A stretch of DNA of 64,000 nucleotides from Myotis daubentonii (taxonomy: Eukaryota; Chordata; Mammalia; Chiroptera; Vespertilionidae). Shown piece by piece: positions 1 to 12,146 of the stretch. Under the pieces are notes generated by a model. The model did not search any database and had not been told where the DNA came from. It was given only the letters and a program-made list of their open reading frames with translations. The stretch is taken from the NCBI RefSeq assembly GCF_963259705.1, contig NC_081851.1, positions 10,390,145-10,454,144 on the forward strand, in the 5' to 3' direction. Numbering within the stretch: position 1 is the stretch's first letter; each line of letters starts with the position of its first letter. The translations under genes and the position numbers were made by a program.

Positions 1-836
1 CGTTACCAGTGCCGACCAAGCCTTGCCATCAGGACCGTTAACGGGCGAGAGGGCCGTCACTTCCGCTCAGTGTGTGAGGCTTTGTTTCTGTGAAGTCCTC
101 AGATGGAAAACATTTCCTTTGCAGCTCAGAAGTCCCACTGCAAAGCCAGCCCTAGGCCCTTCCCTCTGCTGATTCCTGGAGCCTGTGAAGACCAGAGAGA
201 CCAGGGCAGCTTGGCTCCTGATTTTTGCAGGTGGAAATCTGGCCTGGTTCCCTCCCTGCCAGGCCCCAGTTTTAGGCTCACCCCTCCCTGTCCCCTTCAT
301 GGGCCTGGGCTCTTCTTTATCTGATGGAGATGCTCCTTACATCCTAGACGTGAATGCGTCTCAGGAAGGAGGCAGCCTTCTATCTGGATTAACTCCGCAG
401 GCAAAGACTTCAGGAAGCTGTGCCTGGAGCGGGTGCTGAGGCGAGGCGGAGCCCCTGAGGCCCCACCTGGGCCTTCACACTGCCCAGTCTCCCCTGAATG
501 CAGAGCCTGAGGGGGGCTAGCTTCTGGGAGCTTAGAGGCACTTCCTCCAGCAACAGTTCCTATGGGCCCGCGGGCGCTCGGTGTCCTCACAGGAGGCTGC
601 CTGGCCCCTGGACAGAGCTGTGCCTTAACTGCCCATGAACTAGTTGGCCTCCGGCAGGAAACTGGGCAGGGCTTGCATTTATCGCAGGTGCCGGCAATCT
701 GCTACACAGAAGACCCACAAGCCATCCATCAAACTCCGTCCTCTTATTTTACTTCTCTTCTCCTAGTTTATCTGTGTATTGTCTCTTTTTGAGTTAGGAA
801 GGCAGGCCCTGCGTTGCTCACCGCTGAACCCCCAGT
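1..836. other. Unassigned intergenic DNA
   Basis: No conserved protein, RNA gene or recognisable recent transposon is visible. Open frames are short, overlap on both strands and look non-coding. Confidence 0.5.
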
Positions 837-844
837 GTCTAGAG

Positions 845-1056
845 CAGTGGTTCTCAACCTTCTGGCCCTTGAAATACAGTTCCTCATGTTGTGACCCAAC
901 CATAAAATTATTGTTGTTGCTACTTCATAACTGTAATGTTGCTACTGTTATGAATCGTAATGTAAATATCTGATATGCAGGATGGTCTTAGGCGACCCCT
1001 GTGAAAGGGTCGTTCGACCGCCAAAGGGGTCGCGACCCACAGGTTGAGAACCTCTG
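845..1056. mobile_element. SPIN-type non-autonomous hAT element
   Basis: The ends are inverted repeats (CAGTGGTTCTCAACC at the left, GGTTGAGAACCTCTG at the right). An exact 8-bp target duplication GTCTAGAG lies at 837-844 and 1057-1064. The body carries the GTCGCGACCC inner palindrome of the SPIN (Space Invaders) family known from vesper bats and other tetrapods. At 212 bp it is an internally deleted copy with no transposase. Confidence 0.9.
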
Positions 1057-1259
1057 GTCTAGAGAGTGTCTGGTAGTCAGGATTGTCACGTGAATGAATG
1101 GGTGAACACAGAGATGTGTGATCCAAATCTTTCAGTGCCAGCTTGCCATCTCCTAGCCTGGTGAGGGCACAAACATCTTTTTAGACTCTCACTACCCAGA
1201 TGTTAGGCTAACTCCACCCCTCATTCTTCCCCACCACCCCATCAGCAAATACTCTAGTA

Positions 1260-1482
1260 CAGCAGTTCTCAACCTGTGGGTCGCGACCCCTTTGGGGGTC
1301 GAACGACCCTTTCACAGGGGTCGCCTACGACCGTCGGAAAACACATATATAATTACATATTGTTTTTGTGATGAATCACTATGCTTTAATTATGTTCAAT
1401 TTGTAACAATGAAATTGGGGGTCACCACAACATGAGGAACTGTATTAAAGGGTCGCGGCATTAGGAAGGTTGAGGACCACTG
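1260..1482. mobile_element. SPIN-type non-autonomous hAT element (opposite orientation)
   Basis: Terminal inverted repeats CAGCAGTTCTCAACC and GGTTGAGGACCACTG are flanked by the exact 8-bp duplication CTCTAGTA at 1252-1259 and 1483-1490. The internal order is reversed relative to the copy 200 bp to the left, so the two are independent insertions. Confidence 0.9.
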
Positions 1483-1570
1483 CTCTAGTAGATCTGAAAT
1501 TATCAGACCTTATCTCACCTTAACCACCTTCTTCATACCTGGGTCAGGGGCGTGTCCTCACACCTACCCC

Positions 1571-1645
1571 GTATTAATTAGAGTTCTCCGAAGAAACAGA
1601 ACCAATGGGATGGATAGATAGATGGTAGGTAGGTAGGTAGGTAGG

Positions 1646-1677
<32 letters not shown>

Positions 1678-2035
1678 AAGATAGATGGTAGATAGATAGA
1701 TAGATTTTAAGAAATCACCTCACAGCAGAGTGGCTGCTGGGAAGTCTGATGGTGGCAGGCTGAAGACCCAGAGAAGAGGTGCTGTTGCAGCTCCAGTCTG
1801 GAGGCAATCTGAAGGCAAATTGTTTCTTGCTCAGTCCTTTACTCTGAAGGCCTTCAGCTGATTGGATGAGGCTCACCAACATGACGGAGGGAGATCTGCT
1901 TCACTCAACATCCACTGAGTTAAATATTCATCTCATCTGGTAACACCTCCACAGAGACATGCGGAAGGACGGTTAACCGATATTTTGACAGTGTGGCCTA
2001 GTCAAGTTGGCACATAAAATTCACCGTCACCCACT
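1571..2035. repeat. Ancient interspersed repeat with GATA/GGTA microsatellite
   Basis: The stretch resembles an old mammalian-wide interspersed repeat (left edge around GAGTTCTCCGAAG, right edge around AAGTTGGCACATAAAATT). I cannot assign its family with certainty. A GATA/GGTA tetranucleotide array occupies about 1612-1705 inside it. Confidence 0.5.
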
Positions 2036-3352
2036 GTGATGCGCTGGAGGGAAGGCCTTTTCGTTTATTTGACTCCCCTTGATGACATGCGCACCTTTCT
2101 CCAACCCTCACCCCAAAGTGCAAAGGCCAAGCCAGCCCCTCACTCTCCTGCTTTCACAAATGGCTTATAGAGGCTCTGGGGATCTGACCACCAGACTGTC
2201 TCTGAGCAAAGCAAGCCCCTCCTTTCACAGCCCCACGACTGTTCTGCACTGTTTTACACTGAGCGCTGGGCGAGACGCAGGGCCCCCTCGCTGGTTCATA
2301 TGAGCGTTCTCAGGGGTGTCGGCTGGAATTGTTCCCACAGGCGGCGGGCGGCCCGGGCCCCCTGGGTCCAGCTGGCCGGCCTCCCCTCTGGCTTCCTCCA
2401 GGGCTCCCATCAGGCGAGGAAATGGGGAACGCCGTGCCCTGGGGCCTGGCATCAGAGGAGCCGAAGGCCTCGGCCACAGGGAGTCATAAGCAGTCACTGG
2501 CTTCCTTCCTCCCTCACCTCCCCACGCCGACTATCCCTGAAGAAAACTTTTCATTGCTGCGGGGATGCTTGCCGGGCACGGAGGCTCACAATAGACATAA
2601 AGGAAAAGGAAGAGCAGTGCATCCGGTGGTTTCCTGGCTGTAAAAGTCCCCTTTATCTCCTGAATGCTGGGCAGCCTCACTTTTCATGCTGCTGCGATGC
2701 TCTGACCCCCCGGAGCGGGGTTTGCGACAGTGGCTGATCCTGGTCCCTGCCTGCCGAGGGCTGAGAGGGCCCGCCTCTTCCCGAGAGGCCACTTGCAGAC
2801 CTCTTCCTGTGAAGGGAACCGCTGCCCTCGTGTCCGTGGGCACCTGTACAGAGGGCCTCCACCGAGTCAGCCTTCATCCTTCCAGCACGCTGGGGCGCAG
2901 GTCCCACTGCCCCGCGCTGCAGGAGGGCGACGTGATGTGGGAAGACGGAGGGCCTTGACCAGGGCACCTAGGCCGCAGGCAGGCAGGACTCGGGACTGCG
3001 CTGGCCCCAAGCCCCGCTCTCCCCACAATGAGCAGGAGTGGAGACTGTCCCTCCGGCACCACGTGCTCCTCGTCCCTCTCTCTCAGACTCCTCGTCTCAG
3101 GGGCTCGAATGCTCTCCCCGCTGCCCAGCGCCATTTATATTGCAGAACGGAATGAGGAGTTAGTGTGAAGGGATGAACTGCCGAGGTATAAATAGCTGAT
3201 GCTTACATGGATTCTTTCTCCTCTTGGGTAGGTGTGTTTGGAGCTTGGCTTAGGGAACTATACCATTGTCCCAAAATATTAAAGTCCTGCTTAAACCACA
3301 CATGGAATTTTATGTGATATATAAAAATTTTATATAAAATGTAAGATTTTGC
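2036..3352. other. Unassigned intergenic DNA
   Basis: Moderately GC-rich sequence with several overlapping short ORFs on both strands. None has a recognisable domain or conserved codon pattern. The last 150 bases are AT-rich and hold the target site of the next SINE. Confidence 0.4.
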
Positions 3353-3564
3353 CCAACCGGCGTGGCTCAGTGGTTGAGCAACGCCCTATGAACCAGGAGG
3401 TCACAGTTTGATTCCCAGTCAGGGCACATGCCCGGGTTGCAGGCTCAATCCCTTGTGTGGGGTGTGCAGAAGGCACCCAATCAATTAATCTCTCTCATCA
3501 TTGATATTTCTATCTCGCTTCCTCTCTGAAATCAATAAAACTATATTAAAAAATAAATAAATAA
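3353..3564 (+). mobile_element. Ves SINE (tRNA-derived)
   Basis: The tRNA-like head has an A box (GTGGCTCAGTGGTTGAGCA) and a B box (GTTTGATTCC). The pyrimidine-rich body with CTCATCATTGATATTTC and the AATCAATAAA tail are typical of Ves. The target-site duplication AAAATGTAAGATTT occurs on both sides. Confidence 0.92.
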
Positions 3565-5621
3565 AATGTAAGATTTGCATGCTGGGAGTCACCTGCTGAA
3601 ATCTAACATGGCAGCTGGAGGAGGTTTTGTTGACTTTTACTTGGGGCACAGGAGACTCTTCCTTCAGCCCAGCCTCACTCGGCAGCATGCTTCGCTCCTG
3701 AACTTGCTTGTGCGCCATTTTGGGGGAGATGCATCTTGCTGCAGGGATCAGGGAAATGTTATCGTTAAATTCAAGGCAATAATGTTGCCCTGTTTGTTTC
3801 TGTATGTCCACAGGCTCTCCCACATCAGAGGTGCTCAAGCAGCCCTTAAATCACCCTTAATGAATGGGCTCACTTGTTTGTTCATTCAACACATAGTCAT
3901 TAAATACCTACAATATGTTGGACCTCTCCTATATGCTGGGGATACCGAGGTGAAAAGATGGATGTAATTCCCGCCACAATGGAGACAGGAGCAGGAAAGC
4001 AGACGCTGCACTGCAGTGTTGTGTGTGCTGCGATGGGGAAATCAGGATGTTGTGGGACACCTGTGGCAGGTGACCTATCCCTGCCTAGGGGTCAACGAAG
4101 GCTTCCATGAGGGAGGGACGTGCAAGCTGAGATCTGAAGAGTAAGAACTAGCCACGCAAGGCCGGGGGTGGGGCGGGCAGGACTGTGTGTGCGGGGCAAG
4201 CACAGAGCTCCAAGGAAGAGGAACAGCTTGTGCAAAGGGCTGGAGGGAGTGGAGAGCTGAGTGATTGAGATTCCACGTTACTGGAGAATGTTGAAGGTAC
4301 GGGGAGGTCTGGAGTATTGGTCCAGGGCCAGGTCACAAAAGTTCTTGTCTATAGTTTTTTCAAACTTATCTTCACTACAACACACAGTAAGAAATACATC
4401 TTATGTCGTAAGTCAGGACAAGCCTACGTGTGTGATACAACAGCCACAAACAACACGCACCCTTACCGTGCACAAAGTACTCTAGTTCTAGTTTATTCTA
4501 TTTTTTCCAGTGCTGGTTAAGACAACCTTTTACTGAGTCTCCACACACCCTTGTCGATCATTTTATGGAGCTGGGACTTTCCCCCCAAGATCAGTACAAA
4601 GCCATTGGTGGGCTTTAAGCTAACAGTGACCTGGTCCAGCTTCGTTCATGGAGCAACACTCGTGCTCCAGCAGAAGGTGGACATGGTGGGCGTGAGGAAG
4701 GGCACCTTAGGGCTGGTTGGCTGCTGTGACCTCGTGGAAAGATAAGGGCACCCCAAATATGGCATTGGCAGTATGGACAGAGAGCGGATTGCTTTTTGAG
4801 ATTATTAAGACAGAAAATAGGTGATTGGTTGGCAGCATTGAGTGAGCAGGAGGGAGAAGGCAAGGGTGACTCCAGGATTGTGCTTTGGTAACTGGAAGGA
4901 TGGTGGTGCTGAGTGCTGAGAAACAGAACAATGGAGGGAGACCCCACTGGGTGGAAGGTGCTGAGTTCCATCTGGGTGGCTGCATGTGAGACATTCAAAA
5001 ATTGATGGTCTTCTGCGTATCATCTTTATCCCTTCATCCTGCTCCACAGGTGTATCCTCTCCTCTCTTGCATATGCCTTTGACCACTATCCTCAGGTCCT
5101 CCTTTGCTATTGGCTCTTCCCTATCAGTGTAGTCACATGCTCATTTCCTCACCAAAATACCCTCCCTTGGTATTTCCCCACCCAAATCTTCATGTGCCTT
5201 CCCTTCTCAATGCCATATCCTGCAGCCTCTACTCAGTCTTCTATTCACTCAATGTTTCATTCTGGTTTTAATTTTTAAGTTGCTCTTAAGTCCATGTACA
5301 TAAGCATAATGAAAATGTTCTCATTATAAACATATTAAACATTCTAGATATAGTCAAAAGTCAAAGCTTCCTTATCTAGGTAGTAGGTTGATGATAGTTA
5401 TCTGTCTTGAAACCATAGGCAATGTCTGTACCGATCAATGTGCTGTTGATGTCTGGAATTGGAGTATTCCATCTCCTCAAGTGAATTTCCCCCGTTTTAG
5501 TTCCCTTGTGTGTGTATGCATAGATATAGGGAAGTTGGAGAGGCTGCTATTGAAATATTTTGTCCCTAGGCTTGAAGTAGCAATAAATGAAAAGCTTATA
5601 TAAATTTTAAAAATAAATAAA
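3565..5621. other. Unassigned intergenic DNA with an L2-like remnant
   Basis: About 3876-3965 reads like the 3' end of an old L2 LINE (TTCATTCAACACATAG... then CTATATGCTGGGGATAC). The remainder has no recognisable gene or recent transposon. Confidence 0.4.
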
Positions 5622-5825
5622 TAGCTCAGCTGGTGTGGCTCAGTGGTTGAATGTCGATCCATGTACCAAGAGATCGCTGGTTCCATCCTCAGTCGAGGCA
5701 CATGCCAAGTTGGGGGCTCCATTCCCAGTAGGGGGCAAGCAAGAGCCAGACAATCGATGTTTCTCTCTCTTTGATGTTTCTATCTCTCCCTTCCCCCCTC
5801 CCTTCCTCTCTCTCTAAAAGTCAAT
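5622..5825 (+). mobile_element. Ves SINE (tRNA-derived)
   Basis: The head AGCTGGTGTGGCTCAGTGGT, a diverged B box, the CTCTTTGATGTTTCTATC body and the GTCAATAAAAAC tail identify a diverged Ves copy. Its A-rich tail is the landing site of the 28S rRNA retrocopy that follows. Confidence 0.88.
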
Positions 5826-5839
5826 AAAAACATATTCTA

Positions 5840-5992
5840 GGCCGCTCCCTCGCCCTTCACGCAACGCACGCTTGTGGGGAACCTGGCGCTGAACCATTCG
5901 GAGAGACCTGCTTCTGGGTCGGGCTTCGTACGCAGCAGAGCAGCTCCCTCGCTGCGATCTGTTGACAGTCAGCCCCCAGCACATGGGTTTGT
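5840..5992 (+). pseudogene. 28S rRNA 3'-end retropseudogene
   Basis: This 153-bp stretch matches the extreme 3' end of mammalian 28S rRNA from memory. It includes GGGGAACCTGGCGCT, GACCTGCTTCTGGGTCGGG, CAGCTCCCTCGCTGCGATCT and the terminal GGGTTTGT. An A-rich tail follows at 5993-6026. Near-identical 14-bp direct repeats flank it (5826-5839 and 6022-6035, one mismatch). Those features fit an L1-mobilised, 5'-truncated retrocopy rather than rDNA. It is dead: 153 nt with many substitutions. Confidence 0.88.
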
Positions 5993-6031
5993 AAAATAAG
6001 AAAAGAAGAAAAAAGAAAAAGAAAAACATAG

Positions 6032-6353
6032 TCTATATATATAAAATCCCAGTGACCGTTAAGGCCGAATGACCAGGACGACCGGTCACTATGATGCGCA
6101 CTGACCACCAGGGGGCAGACGCTCCACGCAGGAGCTGCCCCCTGGTGGTCAGTGCGCTCCCACAGCAGGAGGGCCGCTCAGCCAGAAGCCGAGCTCACTG
6201 CTGGCAAGAGCAGTGGCGGTGGCAGGAGCCTCTCCCACCTCCGCAGCAGCGCTAAGGAGTGGTGAGCCAAGTGGTAAGGAGTGAGCAGGCGGGTGGTTAG
6301 GAGCGAGGGGTCCCCGATTGTGAGAGGGCGCAGGCTGGGCTGAGGGACACTCA
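6032..6353 (+). mobile_element. HeliBat Helitron, 3'-truncated
   Basis: It begins with the Helitron 5' TC followed by the HeliBat-like TCTATATATATAAAATC. It then carries typical HeliBat body segments: an inverted CCCCCTGGTGGTCAG pair near 6099-6158, and a GTCCCCGATTGTGAGAGGG block near 6310-6330. The hairpin and CTAG 3' terminus are not seen, so the right end is an estimate. It encodes no Rep/helicase. Confidence 0.75.
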
Positions 6354-8938
6354 GGAAAGGTGGGCCAGATTGGGTTTGTGGAATTGGGGCTGGTCAGCAT
6401 CTTGGGGGTGTTTGGAGCCTTGGATGAGAATAGATCGCTTAGGGAGGACGCGTGAGAAAAGTAGAGACGGACCCTGAGACAGCCACAGTCTCTAGAAGGA
6501 CCTCTGTCTCCAAGTACGAGCCAAGTCATCATCTTCTGTGCATTCCCGACGTTGGGATGACATCACTCAGAGGAGGGTCCCACAGAACCGGTCTGTTGCT
6601 CTGGCTGCTAAACATCACCTAGGAAACCTGAGCTGGGCCTCCTCCCCCGGCTGCACGTGGGGCCCACGTGGAAGTGCTCCCAGGGCTGCGTCACCGGGGC
6701 TTGGCCATGCACCTCACATGGTTTCGGTGTTGGCGGCTTCCGAACTAAATGTGTTCCTCGTGCTGGGTAAGTCTTGTGCGGATGTTAGAAACCTGAACAG
6801 TGGAAGTATGTTGAAAATTATTAGAAGTTGGAAGGGCTGGTATTGAAATATTTTGTCCCAGGGTTTAAATTAGAAAGTTGGCTTTCTTGATAAGGAGCAG
6901 CATTAAATCCCAGCCCCTGGATTTAGCAGGGGGTTTGACGGCTGCCTGGGAAATGGCCTGAGAGAGCCGTTTCTGCCTGCCTCCCTCCCCTCCACCAGCT
7001 CAGCCTCTGTTTTCCCTTCCTGCCTATCATATCGATATATCTTGAGCTCAAAACAGAAATGGTATAAAATTGAGACCTACAGATAAAAGGGAAGTAATGA
7101 CTTAAATTGACAATTTTTCTTATTAGAAAAAATAAATATATTACCTGCAGAATACTTAGAACACATAGATTAACAATAGGGGGGAAGGCAATAATTCGTC
7201 TATTCAATAACTGTTTACTGAGCATCTACTAAGTTCCAGAATCCATTGCAGGTGCTGTAGGTGAAACAGTGACCAAAGCCACCAGGGCCTCTGCTCTCTG
7301 GTTTGCTGGTGGTAAGAAAGGGGGTGATTAGACGCTCTCAGCCACATGGTTGTTAATATGGTAGATGTGATGGATGGGAAGGGCCCGCTGAGAAGGTGAC
7401 TTTTGAAGAAAGACTCTCGGGAAGTAAGGAAAGGAGGCAAGAGGATAGATCGGAAAAATATTCTGGACAGAGAAAAAGGCAGGTGCATAGGCCCGAGTCA
7501 GGAGCATGGCCCATTTTCTGGCGGCACAACTAGAGAATCAGTGTGGAGAACAGTGAGAGGGAGGAGGCAGTAAGGGGGAGATGGTGACATAGAGGGACAA
7601 ACCATGTTGGTCTTTCTAGATTAAATATCAAGTTTGGCTTCCACTCTCATTTCTGAGTGAGCTTGGAGCCAGGGAGAAACCGAAGCACAAGAGTGACTTG
7701 ATCTGGCTTGCATTTTTCCAGGAGGCCCCTAGCTGCTGCACAGAGAGCGGGAGGAGGGGGGGCGGGGGGGGGGCGGAAGGGAAGATTAGAGGCAGGGAGA
7801 TGAGCGGAGATTGCCAAAGAGCACCCTTGCGAACGGCCTTGTTTTTAATGTATGCATTAACAGGAAGGACGGACTCTCCAGACTTCTCCTCCACCTGCAT
7901 TTGTCACTGACAGATTCTTGCTGAAGGTGGGTGGGGTGATCAGATACCACTTGGGTGCTGGTGGAGAATGAGGGGCTCGGCCAGATATGAAGGGTGCTCA
8001 GACATCGAGGGAGGGTTCCAGTTAAACTGACTTAGCAGGGCTCTTGCTACAGCTGGAGTTTACAAGGAAGTGCACGGTAACCGAGGGGAAGGCTGGGAGC
8101 CTGGCTGCGGTTCGGGCAAGCAGAGCATCTTGGTCAGAACTAAGACACATGTGCTTTTATGTGCTCACGTCTCTGAAATAGGATGCATCTTACAGCCACG
8201 GCTGTCGCCTGGTGGTTGCCATGTACATGCCATTACATGTGTATGTGTGGAGGGGCGAGTGGGGTCGGTCACAGTGGTTCATGCTGTCATCACTGCGATT
8301 TACAGTTAAGTAATGAGCTCGCTGTTACTACACTGTTTAAATTGTTTTCAAAAGGATGACAGCCTAATTCTGCACCGAATTAGAAAGTTGCTGGTGTGCA
8401 CACGAAGACGGACAAAAACAGCACAGTGGGGTGCCCATTTCATATTGGAAAAGCACAAATTTGGCATTCAGGAATAACTTCAATCCACATTTTCTTGCAA
8501 CAGAAACTAAATGAGTCACGGGAGTTAGGAAAGGAAGAATCCCACACACTGTTTTGTGTTTTCCTGGAAAAAAAAAAAGTTTATTGTTCTTACAGCTCCT
8601 AGGACAGGGGGCGGGCACACATGAAGGGCCCCTGGGGGACACAGCAGGTGGTCAGGGAGACAGGAGCAGCGAGAGGCCTGGGCTGCCCGGAAGGACCAGG
8701 GGGGGAGGGGGGGGTGAACATTGCAAGGTTGCTAGTTTGAATAATTCCAATGGCTCTGTGCTCAAGGGCTGGTCTCTGGTCACCTGGAACCTGGTCGAGG
8801 CACAGGGATGTGCCGGCCGGGGTGTAAGGCCAGAGAGAGGGGGTCTGGCTAGGGCCTGTTAATCTGCACGTGGTGAGCGGCTCCTGGCTGGGCCCTTTGC
8901 TGCCTCTAAGAATCGGCAGTCTCTCCCTGGCCAGGAAG
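6354..8938. other. Unassigned intergenic DNA with an L2-like remnant
   Basis: About 7199-7275 resembles an old L2 3' end (ACTGAGCATCTACTAAGTTCC). A short poly-G tract lies at about 7756-7776. No gene could be supported. Confidence 0.35.
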
Positions 8939-9149
8939 GTATATATATATATATATATATATTCAGAGAGGAAGGGAGAGGGAGAGATAGAAACATCAAT
9001 GATGAGTGAGAATCATTGATTGGCTGCCTCCTGCATGCCCCCTACTGGGGATCGAGGCCGCAACCCGGGCATGTGCCCTGACCAGGAATTGAACCCATGA
9101 TCTTCTGGTTCACAGGTCGATGTTCAACCACTGAGCTAAGCTGGCCGGG
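8939..9149 (-). mobile_element. Ves SINE, reverse orientation
   Basis: Read on the minus strand it has a Ves head (GGCCAGCTTAGCTCAGTGGTTG), a B box, the TCATTGATGTTTCTATC body and a TA-repeat tail (8940-8962). The 8-bp direct repeat CCAGGAAG flanks it on both sides. Confidence 0.92.
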
Positions 9150-9205
9150 CCAGGAAGCTTTTTTTAATACGTCAGAACATCATAATAGATAGCAAATTAA
9201 CAATA

Positions 9206-9415
9206 CAGAGGTGGGCAAAAGTAGGTTTACAGTTGTAATACAATAAGTAATACAATAAATAATAATATAGCCCTGGCCAGTGTGGCTCAGTGGGTTGGAG
9301 CATCATCCCATACACCAAAAGGTCTTGAGTTTGATTCCCAGTCAGGGCGCATACTTAGGTTGCAGGTTGGATCCCTGGTTGGGGCAAGTATAGGATCAAT
9401 ATTTCTCTCTCTCTT

Positions 9416-9451
<36 letters not shown>

Positions 9452-9581
9452 CTCTCTCCCCCTTCCCCTTCCTTTAATATCAATGAGCATGTCCTAGGGT
9501 GAGGATTAAATAATAATAATAATACAAGAATAAACTCTGTTTCATGTACTCACACTGCGCACCTACTTTTGCCAACCCCTG
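9206..9581. mobile_element. Tc1/mariner-like MITE split by a SINE
   Basis: The left end CAGAGGTGGGCAAAAGTAGG and the complement of the right end CAGGGGTTGGCAAAAGTAGG are near-perfect inverted repeats. Each is flanked by TA (9204-9205 and 9582-9583). The interior is mostly a Ves SINE, leaving about 140 bp of MITE. The family name is not certain. Confidence 0.7.
9270..9508 (+). mobile_element. Ves SINE inside the mariner-like MITE
   Basis: It has the tRNA-like head GCCCTGGCCAGTGTGGCTCA, the B box GTTTGATTCCC, a long CT-repeat body (9405-9447) and an AATAAT-rich tail. The tail phrase GTGAGGATTAAA is shared with the copy at 60979, so both belong to the same Ves subfamily. Confidence 0.88.
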
Positions 9582-12130
9582 TATTTACAGTACACAGATG
9601 ATGCTGTGTTGTGTTTTGTTACCAAGAAACATGCAAAAAAAATTCCCCCCATACATCAACGTATAAAAGTGTACAATTGCCTGCTACCTCCGAATGCATG
9701 GCCGCCTGGGAGAAGTCACGGGCATGTGCTGCTGCCAGGACGCCGTGTTGGGCTGACTGGGAGCATGCTTTCCTGGGTAGCGGGTGTAAAGTAATGAAGC
9801 ATCTTAAAATCAGTGGCCCTTGGAGTCCATGAAAGACAAAATGTGTATGTTTCACATCTTGTTCTCATTTAGTTTTTAAGCCTAAAGAGACAATATTAGT
9901 ATTGTATGCCCATTTCACAGACAACATAGCTGAGGCTCATCAATATAAATACTGTGAGCAACTGACAGAGGGCCAAGCAGGGAGACCAATGCGGAGTCTG
10001 CCCGACCCTGAGGGCCACCCCGTAGACGCCCACCCTGCCACCGTGTCCCCCCCCCCGCCCCCCGACGTGGACCCCAGAGGCTTTGCATATCTATCCAACA
10101 CGTCACGCAAGCAGGAACATGTTCAGTTAGGTGTTTGCTGTTACAGGCAGTCAATCCGTGAGGAATAAATGTCACCGTAGTCACTGTATTTGTGCACAAA
10201 CTCGTTTGCTGTATAGGCGGCTTGTGTCTGCGTAACAGTGAAGACAGCTGTGTGCAGACTGGCCGTTCGGGATCGGCCGAGACAGTGCTCGATCCAGAGC
10301 GCACAAGTTGACAAACACTATTTTGATGTTTTAATAACTTTTTAAAAAGTCACCAAGAATTCAATGAGCACTTCTCTCATCTGAAGACTAAGACACTAGT
10401 TTCACTTTGATATACAACTCAAAGAAGTTACTTGACAGGAACTTACTTCCCTCTTAGATTTTGTTTTTCATTTTACGGACCAAAGTAAACTCTCCCATGG
10501 TCGTTTCTCTTCTGGAAGACCCTCTTACTCCCTGTGGACGGGCAAGGTCATTGACCAACTGGCTCATTTCCGTTTGTGGCTTGAATGCCATGGCTGTGCC
10601 AGAGAGCGGTGGGCCCCAACACTGCTAAAAGGTCTTCTCGCCTTCAAATTCTGAAGGTGTGCTTCCTGCCAGCTGGAGCGCTCCACGCTCTGTCTAGAAG
10701 AATCCCAAAAGTCCGACTTGAGGGAACTTAAAAGGATGAGCCAGGTGCCAACTTCCAGCTTTTCTATGCACATACTCTGTTGCCTCATGGGAGCTGAAAG
10801 GCACAGATCATGAAATGTTTTGCAAAGCCTTAAACTGCCATGCATGTAAAATTAAATTTGCTCAGAAGCAAAACCCTTAAGACAGCAGCCCCAGGGACCC
10901 ACCTTCCCACAGTTGGCTCAGACTGCTCCCCAAACCTAACACATGGGGTGATCAGGACTCGCCCACCCCTCCCCTTGCCTGGTGCCTTGTGCTCTGCAAG
11001 GTGCTTTTCTAAATTTTCATCCTCTCAACAACCTTGTGAGGTGGGTACTAAAGAATCTGAGGCTAAACAGTGGGGACCTCCCCGGGTTACAGGCTATAAA
11101 CAGAGCCCGGACCATGGTTAGATCTCAACCCAAGCCTTGGAGTTTGCCTTATGGCTCAAGTCCCCATGGCCTCCCATATGTCCTGGGGCCATGATGACTT
11201 CATGTCAGCTGGTGGGCATGTGGTGGCGGCATGTGAGTACATTAAGCTGTGCTCTCTCTGCTCAACAGTACTCACTGACCCCGACTCACGAGTCTCAGCA
11301 CGGGCCTGGCCGGAGGACTGAAAGATTTTCACCTGTAATAGGAAAGAGCCCTTTCAACGCCACTTTCTGCTTGTTCCATGGACCAGGGGCTGCCAGCCCT
11401 CAGGCCCCCCCTTAGAGGTGGCGCATTCTTGGGGAGTATTGAGAACTCTTTTCTGGAAAATGAACTAAAACCGCTATTAAAAATTCAATCAGTTGCCTAC
11501 AAACAGAAATGAGGGTCTTCCTTGGATGACAGAAATGTTCTGTGAATTGTGGTGACAGTTGCACAACATTGTAAATTGACTAAAAAATCATTGAATTGTA
11601 ACCTTACGATGGGAAAATCTTATGATATGTAAATTATGTCCCAATAAAGCTGTTAAAAACATTAAAACATCCAAAATAATTATAACTGAATGCATAGCTA
11701 TGCCTGTCTTCCTTCTATTACAAATGAAAATGCTGACTTTTACCAGACGTGGGTGTTCGTTGTGTTTTGTTTGTTTTCAGACTAGGGACACAAAATGTTA
11801 GAAAAATTGCAGAAGGTACAAAGAAGTTTACAGTGGTTTTTAGAAAGCCGAGCAGAGCGGGGAGCCTGCGCGTGATTTGGAGAAGGAAGGGGTTCTGAGC
11901 AGCCGCCCTGCTGCGCCCGAGGGTGGTGCCGCTGGATGAGCCGCGCCTGGGCCTGAGCGGGGTGTGGGCCGCCACAGGTCCCCCCAGCGAGTCCACGTGG
12001 GCGGGGCTCATCTTTGCATCTTGGGAAAGAGAAGTGACTCAGATTTCATTAAATATCAAGCTATATCCATTTAAACAACACCACGTGCTTTGTGCCTCTA
12101 GCAAAAGCTCCATGCTTGGTGCAGAGCCTT
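9582..12130. other. Unassigned intergenic DNA with old MIR/L1 remnants
   Basis: About 9905-9985 and 10990-11115 read like reverse-orientation MIR cores (CCCATTTCACAGACAACATAG; CAACAACCTTGTGAGGTGGG). About 11515-11660 resembles the 3' end of an old L1 (GTCCCAATAAAGCTGTTAAA). No gene is supported. Confidence 0.4.
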
Positions 12131-12146
12131 AAAAATGCCACCTCAG

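Noticed and set aside
3353..3564. tRNA genes suggested by A and B boxes
   Set aside because: All such boxes here belong to Ves SINEs, which lack a cloverleaf and have SINE tails and target duplications.
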